From Flavobacteriales bacterium (GTDB lineage: Bacteria; Bacteroidota; Bacteroidia; Flavobacteriales; Parvicellaceae): 5,281 bases of DNA. The notes under the pieces were generated by a model that saw nothing but the letters and a program-made list of their open reading frames with translations, searched no databases and was not told where the DNA came from. The stretch is from positions 1 through 5,281 of the forward strand of contig JAAZYJ010000324.1 of the NCBI GenBank assembly GCA_014239715.1, written 5' to 3'. A program made the translations under genes and the position numbers. Numbering within the stretch: the stretch's first letter is position 1; every line of letters starts with the position of its first letter. Of the stretch, positions 1 to 5,281 are shown in pieces.

Positions 1-204
1 ATCGTTCGAGGACTCTCGATCCAGCCAGGGCAGGGCAGCATCCACACCTTTAAAGTCTGCATTTTTTATGCCTGATGCTAAGTTTTTTGAAAGACCATAT
101 TTTTGATAGAGCTCCTTGTCATTTGCGAGCTTGTTGTAATTAACCAAACTGTTCGCAACATAAATTGGTTTGAACCTTTTGAAAATGTCTTTGAAGAAGC
201 TCAT
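1..204 (-). CDS. N-terminal part of an unidentified cytoplasmic protein, possibly phytanoyl-CoA dioxygenase-like (runs off left edge)
   Basis: Reading the minus strand from the ATG at 204-202 gives 68 uninterrupted codons to the window edge. The protein starts MSFFKDIFKRFKPIYVANSL, continues with a KLANDKELYQKYGLSKN stretch (about residues 26-42) and reaches an LPWLDRE motif near residues 59-65. The start is well supported: the ATG shares its A with the TAA of the upstream PorP gene (TAATG), a classic coupled junction. There is no signal peptide or hydrophobic segment, and the N-terminus is basic and aromatic, so the protein is probably cytoplasmic. The pattern KYGL, then DF, then PWLD reminds me of the N-terminal region of Bacteroidota proteins annotated as phytanoyl-CoA dioxygenase family (Fe(II)/2-oxoglutarate oxygenases). 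The catalytic HxD...H residues would lie outside the window, so this identity is a recollection and not demonstrated. That the frame is a real gene is much more certain than its function. Confidence 0.8.
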   Translation of the reverse strand, partial: MSFFKDIFKRFKPIYVANSLVNYNKLANDKELYQKYGLSKNLASGIKNADFKGVDAALPWLDRESSND

Positions 205-206
205 TA
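202..206 (-). other. TAATG stop/start overlap of PorP and the third gene
   Basis: The PorP stop TAA (206-204) and the ATG (204-202) of the next gene share one base. With the upstream GTGA junction, this shows that all three minus-strand genes are arranged without any intergenic DNA, which supports a single transcript. Confidence 0.8.
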
Positions 207-1274
207 TGCACCGGGGCCGGGCTTTTTAAAGCCTTTCGAGTTACGTCGTTTAAATAAGGCCGTATTTAAGTTGGCCCACTGCAACGATATCTCGAACCCA
301 CCCATATACCGTGAAGCTTCTGTAAAACTTAAGTTCATATCATACGATAAGCCGATCTTAAACGCATCGAGCTCCAGAAAAAACTCAGGTATAATGGCGT
401 CGCGAACCCGATATTTCGCTCCGAAAGAAATAAAGGATTCCGTATAGATGCCCGTGTATTTGGTTCCGGACTTGATCTCGATCTTCAGTAGAGTTCCATA
501 CAGCTGTTCGGAGAATGCTCCTTGTTTGAAGATCACAAAATTCGGCTCAATTGAAAGCTTTGATCCCGGGATGTTGACCATGACATCTCCATGCGCAACC
601 AGCTTGGCATTCATGCGTGTGGTGGCTCCGCCGAAATCCACATTGGGTTTGGTTAGGTGGAATAGTGCTACTCCGGCGTGAGCTCTTCTGAGTATTTCTC
701 CTTTACCGAAGCTGACATCATGATTTTTATATTGGTATACGGCACCCATTCCCATGTCGAAATAAAAATTAGATGCGATACCAACAGGTTCACCCACAGT
801 GATCGTATTGTCGAATGCGCCATCAGTTGAATTGAATTGTGAAGCCCAGATGAGGTTGTCATAATTCACTTTTTTCTGGCCTCCTCCGAATTGCATGCCG
901 GCTGCAAGGGTATGTTTATTCGCAATCGGAACGATGGCAGACAAATTCAGACTTCCCGTTGTGGTTCCAAACTTTGAATCCCCTGCAACATCGCTATAGA
1001 AGTTAATGCCGGCGCCCAAATAAGCCTTGTCGTGGTTTTCGGGCTTTCCAATATTCATCTCAAAACTTCCATTTGTTGTAATGTATGGAGATTGAACGGA
1101 GGTCCATTGCTGACGATGATTGAGGATCACTCGTTCCCAGCCCTGGAAAAGCCCGGTATTGGCAGGATTAATGAGAATAGGGATCTGGGCTGACTGCGCA
1201 AAATGAATGTCTTGCGCTTTGCAAGTAATACAAGCCCCAAAAAAGACCACCAAGATTGAATACTTTCTAATCAC
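204..1274 (-). CDS. PorP/SprF family type IX secretion system membrane protein
   Basis: A 356-residue protein of the usual family length (about 300-350). Residues 1-20 form a Sec signal peptide with a hydrophobic core (SILVVFFGAC), probably cleaved after CKA to expose QDIHFAQ, the typical mature start of PorP proteins. Further hallmarks are INPANTG at 35-41, HRQQW at 53-57, alternating amphipathic segments expected of an outer-membrane beta barrel, and the near-terminal GGFEISL at 325-331. A short basic tail (FKRRNSKGFKK) follows. Family knowledge: PorP/SprF proteins bind the PorK/N/L/M machinery or act as partners for specific cargo, and SprF is needed for secretion of the adhesin SprB in Flavobacterium johnsoniae. 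The gene starts with GTG at 1274-1272, overlapping the TGA of the upstream CotH/T9SS cargo gene as GTGA. This points to translational coupling and to a role as that cargo's dedicated partner. No in-frame ATG fits the signal peptide better. Whether it is the core PorP or one of many paralogues cannot be told; the context favours an SprF-like accessory paralogue. Confidence 0.93.
   Translation of the reverse strand: MIRKYSILVVFFGACITCKAQDIHFAQSAQIPILINPANTGLFQGWERVILNHRQQWTSVQSPYITTNGSFEMNIGKPENHDKAYLGAGINFYSDVAGDSKFGTTTGSLNLSAIVPIANKHTLAAGMQFGGGQKKVNYDNLIWASQFNSTDGAFDNTITVGEPVGIASNFYFDMGMGAVYQYKNHDVSFGKGEILRRAHAGVALFHLTKPNVDFGGATTRMNAKLVAHGDVMVNIPGSKLSIEPNFVIFKQGAFSEQLYGTLLKIEIKSGTKYTGIYTESFISFGAKYRVRDAIIPEFFLELDAFKIGLSYDMNLSFTEASRYMGGFEISLQWANLNTALFKRRNSKGFKKPGPGA
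1271..1274 (-). other. GTGA stop/start overlap of the CotH cargo and PorP genes
   Basis: On the minus strand the sequence AAGGTGATT carries the cargo stop codon (TGA, 1273-1271) inside the PorP start (GTG, 1274-1272). This four-base overlap is the geometry associated with termination-reinitiation. There is only a weak purine run (AAG) before the start, so translation of PorP is likely to depend on ribosomes finishing the cargo gene. Confidence 0.8.
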
Positions 1275-3781
1275 CTTACAAGTGTTATGTTTCCGCCTCT
1301 TATTTCTTCCGTCCCGTCTGTTTTTTCCAAACCAAGGATATAGGTATAAACTCCGTTTGGGGAAGGTTGATTTTTAAATTGACCGTCCCAGTAGGCACCG
1401 GCTTGTTCCGTTTGAAAGAGCAGCTGGCCCCAGCGATTGTATATGCTCAGCTTGAATTTAGCAATATCATAGCCCACAAAGAACTCCAGCTGATCGTGCA
1501 GCCCATTGTTGTCGGGCGAAAAGGCGTTGGGAACATGAAACCCTTCGAAGGTTGATGGAATTACCGGGGTAGTGCCAATTTCTGCAAAATGGGCAATGAT
1601 GTCATCCGGACCTGTTGCCTGAAATCGGATTCCGGCAGAATCGATTGAAGGAGTCGGAACGTGAGCGCCGAACTCCCAATAAGCAAACTGATAGCCGGCA
1701 TTCGCTTGTGCCTGCAGAATAATGTCTATACCTCCATAATAGTCTCCACTGAAAATATAGGTGGGCAACCACAATGAATTTGCTTTGATGGTGCCTGCTC
1801 CGGCGGGCTGTACGTCATAGGTCAATGCAAATGGTCCTGTTAGTTCGTAGCAATCGATCATTCCCTGTTCCAGCTCAGTACATCGCGTAGTGATCCAGTC
1901 TCTCCAGGATTGCACATTTGCTTCCCAGCCTGATCTACTTCCTCCCCAACGTGCAAATTGTTTATCCATTTCAGGGTCTATTAATGTAATTAAACTGTCT
2001 AAATGTGAAATCATAGCATCACAGTTAAATACATCGTTAAACAAGTCTATATATCGAGAAACATAATATTGTTGGAAAGTGTCATTTTCCATCAGTTTAT
2101 TTAAAATCGGAACATGTCCTTGACCTCCTGGATCCGAAAGATTTTCAGGATTACATGGATCAGCTGTTGGTCCCTGATCAGGAACACCTGTGTAGTTATA
2201 ATAATGGCCGAAGGCGGCATCATTGTCCCAAAGGGCGTATCTCCACTTCTTTTTCTGCCCCAGCGGATCCATTCCACGCCACCATGCGGTATTCCAATTG
2301 AGCCAATCAGCCGAAACGATAACCGAGTTGAGCACCATGTAATCAACAAGGGATTGCCATTTGTATTGAGATTTCATTGTATTCCAATTGGCAGGAATGG
2401 TCATGTCGTTTGCTGCCACCCAGGCCTTAAATGTATCCCAGTCAGTCTCTGCTGTTCCACCTGCATCGTATTCAGCCCAGGTGCCTCCCCAGGTCTTTAA
2501 GAATTGGAGGTCGTATTGACCTTGCTGGTAATAATGGTTGGTGAAATCATGATCGTCCACTTTTTCACGGAGCTCATATACTCCCCAATAAGCACCATTG
2601 ACATAAAGGATACAAGGCTCGTAAGATCGCTCATCCATCAATAGATTTCCTTTTTGAGATAAGGTGTGCACATATGCATCCCGCATGTGACAACCACCTG
2701 TCTCCGAGGGGTAATTGTCATTTGCTGCCGCTTTGATGATCAGTTTCTGGTATTCATTCCTGCTTGACTTTTCTCTGAAGATCTGATCATGGATGCCGTT
2801 GTTGTAGCCAAATTCATCCTCCATGACAAAGTCGATGCCGCGCTGGTCATAGGCCCACGAATCATTCCCGTGTTTGTTCGTTATGCCTGATCCTTCATCG
2901 ATCAGTGTGAGAGCGCTTTCAAAATACTCGATCGTGCAATCAAAATCATCAGTAAAAGCGCCCCAGTCTGTATCTTCAATAAATCCGGTTACGTCATCTC
3001 CGGCAATTGAAACCACCTTTACCGTATGTGCTTCATCAATAAAATAAGTGTTGGTCTCTACAAAGCTAACAGGCACTCCGGAAGTGGAGCTGAATCCCCT
3101 GGCGCGCAACACGGTAGTGATCGAAATGGCTATAGGACCAGATGCAATTGTTGAAGTCGCGGAAGGTGTGGAGCCATCGGTCGTATAACGAACGGTCGCA
3201 CTGGCGTCAGTCGATGTGATATTCACGTTTACGCTGCCGGAATATCCCCCGGATGGCTGATCCATGGTGGGTGTAGCTGTATATTCTTCCATAGCTCCTG
3301 AATTTGCCGAATTTGGTGTAGGTGTGCTGAATAGTTTCCAAGTTGCAGCACCGTCGGTTTCACGGCCACGGGAATGCCCGTATTGACAAGGTATTATTGT
3401 TAAGCTATCAATAATGGTTCCTGTTGCGTCAGAAAGGATGATCTTTTCCGAATTGTACGCTTGCCTCAGCTTGAAATTGGTATGGTACTCGCCACCAACT
3501 GTGGTATTTCTTCGTGTACAGAAGAACATCAGTTTCTGGCCTGAATTGATTGTTGCTGAAGGCAATGTGTATTTAAGTGGATTGCCTGCCTTATCACTCA
3601 GAAAGTAACCGGTCAGGTCAACGGAACCCCCACCGGAATTGTGTAATTCGATCCAGTCCGGGGTCTTGCCGAATGCGTCAGCGTAGGAATTATTGGCTGC
3701 ACAATACTCATTGATCACAATCTGTGAACAAACGCCGAAATTGAGCACGAGCAACGAAAATAGCGTGGCTATTAACTTCAT
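1271..3781 (-). CDS. Secreted lamin-tail/CotH kinase-like protein with type B T9SS sorting domain
   Basis: An 836-residue multidomain exoprotein. Order of parts: signal peptide 1-19 (MKLIATLFSLLVLNFGVCS, mature start QIVINEY); lamin-tail domain about 20-155 (INEYCAANN, DWIELHN, LTGYFLSD); chitobiase-C/Fn3-associated-like domain about 168-248 (VRYTTDGSTPS); CotH kinase-like domain about 255-645; a bacterial beta-repeat resembling InlB-type repeats about 655-735 (PAGAGTI, GYQFAYWEF, IIAHFAEI); and a gliding-motility C-terminal domain about 746-836 (VPNAFSPDNNG, YNRWGQLLF, WDG, PNGVYTYIL, ending GNITLVR). In the CotH region I see HMRDAYV at 365-371, YVNGAYWGVYELREKVDDHDF at about 393-413 and RYALWDNDAAFG at 514-525, matching the family's conserved NGxYxGxY and WDxD positions. 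Known family chemistry: CotH proteins are atypical protein kinases acting on secreted proteins, but substrate and activity here are unknown. The start was set at 3781 because that Met begins the signal peptide. The frame stays open 21 codons further upstream, but that extension would bury the signal. First gene of the minus-strand operon. Confidence 0.93.
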   Translation of the reverse strand: MKLIATLFSLLVLNFGVCSQIVINEYCAANNSYADAFGKTPDWIELHNSGGGSVDLTGYFLSDKAGNPLKYTLPSATINSGQKLMFFCTRRNTTVGGEYHTNFKLRQAYNSEKIILSDATGTIIDSLTIIPCQYGHSRGRETDGAATWKLFSTPTPNSANSGAMEEYTATPTMDQPSGGYSGSVNVNITSTDASATVRYTTDGSTPSATSTIASGPIAISITTVLRARGFSSTSGVPVSFVETNTYFIDEAHTVKVVSIAGDDVTGFIEDTDWGAFTDDFDCTIEYFESALTLIDEGSGITNKHGNDSWAYDQRGIDFVMEDEFGYNNGIHDQIFREKSSRNEYQKLIIKAAANDNYPSETGGCHMRDAYVHTLSQKGNLLMDERSYEPCILYVNGAYWGVYELREKVDDHDFTNHYYQQGQYDLQFLKTWGGTWAEYDAGGTAETDWDTFKAWVAANDMTIPANWNTMKSQYKWQSLVDYMVLNSVIVSADWLNWNTAWWRGMDPLGQKKKWRYALWDNDAAFGHYYNYTGVPDQGPTADPCNPENLSDPGGQGHVPILNKLMENDTFQQYYVSRYIDLFNDVFNCDAMISHLDSLITLIDPEMDKQFARWGGSRSGWEANVQSWRDWITTRCTELEQGMIDCYELTGPFALTYDVQPAGAGTIKANSLWLPTYIFSGDYYGGIDIILQAQANAGYQFAYWEFGAHVPTPSIDSAGIRFQATGPDDIIAHFAEIGTTPVIPSTFEGFHVPNAFSPDNNGLHDQLEFFVGYDIAKFKLSIYNRWGQLLFQTEQAGAYWDGQFKNQPSPNGVYTYILGLEKTDGTEEIRGGNITLVR

Positions 3782-3857
3782 TTTGTGGTATTTTGACAAA
3801 GATGGTGCGAAATCCGCAATATAGGTAAGAAAGTTTTGAAACAACTGAAAGTCAAGA

Positions 3858-3865
3858 CAAATCTA
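3858..3865 (-). promoter_or_regulatory. Candidate -7 box for the minus-strand operon
   Basis: The minus strand reads TAGATTTG, an exact match to the Bacteroidota -7 consensus TAnnTTTG, about 77 bases upstream of the chosen CotH start. Transcription would begin near 3851 and leave a leader of roughly 70 bases. I find no TTG/TTTG -33 element at the usual 19-21 base spacing, so this is a half-supported call. A weaker alternative lies closer to the gene: TTG followed after about 18 bases by TATATTGC, around 3815-3845. Confidence 0.4.
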
Positions 3866-3915
3866 TTCTTGGACTGCTACTTGCGCGTATTGTCGAAGCA
3901 TGATACAATGTAAGT

Positions 3916-3929
3916 GGTTTGATCAAACC
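3916..3929. promoter_or_regulatory. Perfect 14-bp palindrome, possible operator
   Basis: GGTTTGATCAAACC is identical to its own reverse complement over all 14 bases. It lies in noncoding DNA, with its centre about 61 bases from the minus-strand -7 candidate and about 65 bases from the plus-strand one. Perfect even-length palindromes of this size suit a homodimeric helix-turn-helix regulator. It lacks a loop and a T-tract, so it does not look like a terminator. No regulator gene is in the window. Confidence 0.35.
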
Positions 3930-3983
3930 CGACAAAGGAAACTGAAAAGTAAGATCAGATACCGCTGGTTCATGAATTTAATT

Positions 3984-3991
3984 TAAATTTG
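3984..3991 (+). promoter_or_regulatory. Candidate -7 box for the dehydrogenase gene
   Basis: TAAATTTG matches TAnnTTTG exactly and sits in an AT-rich stretch (AATTTAATTTAAATTTG). It would start transcription near 3998, giving a leader of about 130 bases before the ATG at 4130. There is no clear TTG at the -33 position. A second, poorer candidate is closer to the gene: TTG at 4083-4085 with TATTTTAA at 4104-4111, spacing 18. Either could be the true promoter. Confidence 0.35.
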
Positions 3992-4129
3992 CACCATCTT
4001 CTTAATGACAACAGATAGTGTAAGTAAAATGCCATGGGTTCTCATCCCGGGACTTTAGCTGCTTGTATAGGAATTCACCCTGTTGCTACTCTCATTTATT
4101 ATTTATTTTAATGTATAACGGATTCAATT

Positions 4130-5281
4130 ATGAATAAGATCATTGTATTAGGCGGCGGAATGGTAGGAAGCGCCATGGCCATAGACCTTGCTAAAAAACA
4201 TCACGTATTGTTAACCGATGTCAATACAGCTGCTTTAGAAAAAGCGAAAAAGAGATGTGAAGAGCTGAACACCATGCAGCTTGACGTAACGGATGAAGAA
4301 ACACTAACAGAGACCATCAGTAATTTTGACCTGGTTGTTTCTGCCGTTCCGGGGTTTTTGGGTTACCGGACCCTGGAGAACATCATCAAGGCGGGAATGA
4401 ACGTTGTAGACATCTCCTTCTTTCCGGAAAATTCATTGGATCTGGATCAGCTTGCTAAGGAAAAAGGGGTAACTGCCATTGTAGATTGTGGTGTAGCACC
4501 CGGAATGGACAATGTGATCCTGGGCTACTATAATGAAACCCACAAGCTGACCGATTTTGAATGTCTGGTCGGTGGATTGCCTAAAGTAAAAAAATGGCCG
4601 TTCTGCTACAAAGCTCCGTTTTCTCCTATAGATGTTATTGAAGAATATACCCGACCGGCAAGATATGTTGAGCACGGAGAGCTTGTTGTGCGAGAACCGC
4701 TGACCGATTGCGAATTTGTTGAATTTGATAAGGTCGGCACGTTGGAGTCGTTTAATTCTGACGGATTGAGGTCCATCATCTTCACGATGCCACACATTCC
4801 GAACATGAAAGAAAAGACGCTTCGATATCCGGGTCATGTTGAATACGTGAGGGTATTGAAAGAGAGCGGCTTTTTCGGTGATGACTCAATTGAGGTGAAC
4901 GGCACGTCCGTTAACAAGCTTGATTTTACAAGCAAAATACTCTTTAATGAGTGGAAGCTGGGAGACGAAGAAGAGGAGCTGACCGTGATGAGGGTGAGTC
5001 TGAAAGGAAAGAATGAATCGGGAGAAATTGAAGAGATCGTTTATGATCTGTACGATGAGTATTGCCCGGTTACAAAAACATCATCCATGGCCAGAACAAC
5101 GGGGTATACCGCAACTGCTGCTGCCAATCTGTTCCTGGAAGGTACTTTCCAAGAGAAGGGAGTATTCCCGCCGGAGCTGGTCGGCAAGCACAAGGCCTGC
5201 TTCGATTATTTTATGAGCTATCTGGAAGAGAGGAACGTTCACTATAGAAAACGTGTGAATACAGCGGTGAGTAAAGAGATC
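4130..5281 (+). CDS. Saccharopine dehydrogenase / lysine 6-dehydrogenase family oxidoreductase (C-terminal end cut by window)
   Basis: The ATG at 4130 opens a frame of 384 codons that reaches the window edge without a stop. The protein begins with a Rossmann fold: KIIVLGGGMVGSAMA, with the GxGxxG loop at residues 8-13. An acidic Asp30 at the end of the second strand (VLLTDVN) favours NAD over NADP. Further family marks are VVSAVPG at 69-75, VVDISFF at 92-98, DCGVAPGMDN at 119-128, VGGLP at 147-151 and TSSMARTTGYTAT at about 317-329. This fits the compact class of about 385-400 residues that includes lysine 6-dehydrogenase and bacterial saccharopine dehydrogenases (Lys9-type), so only a few residues are probably missing. 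These enzymes are cytoplasmic and interconvert lysine or saccharopine with aminoadipate semialdehyde using a nicotinamide cofactor. Which substrate is used cannot be decided from motifs alone. The gene is transcribed divergently from the secretion operon. A weak GGA at 4120-4122 precedes the start, as is common in this phylum. Confidence 0.9.
   Translation, partial: MNKIIVLGGGMVGSAMAIDLAKKHHVLLTDVNTAALEKAKKRCEELNTMQLDVTDEETLTETISNFDLVVSAVPGFLGYRTLENIIKAGMNVVDISFFPENSLDLDQLAKEKGVTAIVDCGVAPGMDNVILGYYNETHKLTDFECLVGGLPKVKKWPFCYKAPFSPIDVIEEYTRPARYVEHGELVVREPLTDCEFVEFDKVGTLESFNSDGLRSIIFTMPHIPNMKEKTLRYPGHVEYVRVLKESGFFGDDSIEVNGTSVNKLDFTSKILFNEWKLGDEEEELTVMRVSLKGKNESGEIEEIVYDLYDEYCPVTKTSSMARTTGYTATAAANLFLEGTFQEKGVFPPELVGKHKACFDYFMSYLEERNVHYRKRVNTAVSKEI

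Larger units (their letters stand above)
3782..4129. other. Intergenic region between divergent genes
   Basis: This stretch of 348 bases separates the secreted CotH protein gene from the dehydrogenase gene. It contains the two -7 candidates and the palindrome described separately, an 8-bp palindrome TCCCGGGA at 4045-4052, and only tiny open frames (28, 17 and 8 codons on the plus strand). I see no tRNA, no riboswitch-like structure and no hairpin followed by a T-run. Its main role is presumably to hold the regulatory DNA of both divergent transcripts. Confidence 0.7.

Noticed and set aside
103..681. Two consecutive plus-strand open frames (103-447 and 448-681).
   Set aside because: They lie antisense to the clear PorP gene and the third gene and show no recognisable domain. 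They are shadows of real coding sequence.
1215..1274. Possible lipoprotein signal in the PorP leader (FFGAC, Cys at residue 15).
   Set aside because: The -3 residue is Phe, not the usual Leu/Val/Ile. Cleavage there would leave ITCKA before the family's conserved QDIHFAQ mature start, so a signal peptidase I site after CKA fits better.
2114..2500. A 128-codon plus-strand open frame.
   Set aside because: It is antisense to the conserved CotH kinase-like region, and its translation looks arbitrary (many Cys, Trp and Arg with no domain pattern).
3725..3781. Possible lipobox in the CotH protein leader (FGVC).
   Set aside because: Val at -1 and Phe at -3 do not fit a lipobox, and T9SS type B cargo normally carries a signal peptidase I signal.
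3900..3986. A 28-codon plus-strand ORF (starts MIQCKWFDQ) covering the palindrome.
   Set aside because: It has no evident start signal, no recognisable similarity, a composition typical of random DNA, and it would precede the best promoter candidate. Too weak to call a gene.
4045..4052. TCCCGGGA palindrome upstream of the dehydrogenase as a terminator or operator.
   Set aside because: Eight bases without loop or T-tract is too short to support a function; such sites occur often by chance.
4433..4837. A 134-codon minus-strand open frame and a shorter one within it.
   Set aside because: Antisense to the dehydrogenase, whose frame carries unmistakable family motifs on the plus strand.
5013..5247. 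Two plus-strand open frames of 61-67 codons.
   Set aside because: They are out of frame within the dehydrogenase gene, which stays open with family motifs (SSMARTTG) across the same bases.

Overview
The window looks like chromosomal DNA from a member of the Bacteroidota. The main evidence is a PorP/SprF-family outer-membrane protein next to a large secreted protein that ends in a gliding-motility-type (CHU_C-like) C-terminal domain. Both are hallmarks of the type IX secretion system (T9SS), which is essentially confined to this phylum. Candidate promoters also match the Bacteroidota -7 consensus TAnnTTTG rather than an E. coli-like -10. The base composition is moderate, and I see no insertion sequence, tRNA, rRNA or CRISPR array.

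Layout. Minus strand, transcribed right to left from about 3860: (1) a lamin-tail/CotH kinase-like exoprotein of 836 residues with a type B T9SS sorting domain (1271-3781); (2) a PorP/SprF-family protein of 356 residues (204-1274), whose GTG start overlaps the stop of gene 1 by four bases; (3) the first 68 codons of a third gene (1-204), whose ATG shares one base with the PorP stop codon (TAATG) and which runs off the left edge. The two overlaps make this a tight, probably translationally coupled operon. An intergenic region of 348 bases (3782-4129) follows. It holds candidate divergent promoters and a perfect 14-bp palindrome lying almost midway between them. On the plus strand is a saccharopine dehydrogenase/lysine 6-dehydrogenase family oxidoreductase (4130-5281), open for 384 codons to the right edge and probably almost complete.

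How the genes fit together. The CotH protein has a Sec signal peptide for export to the periplasm and a type B C-terminal domain for passage through the T9SS. In Flavobacterium, type B cargo needs a dedicated SprF-like partner, usually encoded next to it. The downstream PorP/SprF gene is therefore the likely partner of this particular cargo. The third gene appears cytoplasmic. Its N-terminus vaguely resembles Bacteroidota proteins annotated as phytanoyl-CoA dioxygenase family, but this is only a weak recollection. The divergent dehydrogenase is a metabolic enzyme of lysine or related amino-acid metabolism and has no obvious link to the secretion operon beyond the shared intergenic region.

I do not see convincing evidence of an undescribed system. 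The most interesting points are the cargo-PorP-third gene operon, the extracellular kinase-like domain, and the palindrome between the divergent promoters.
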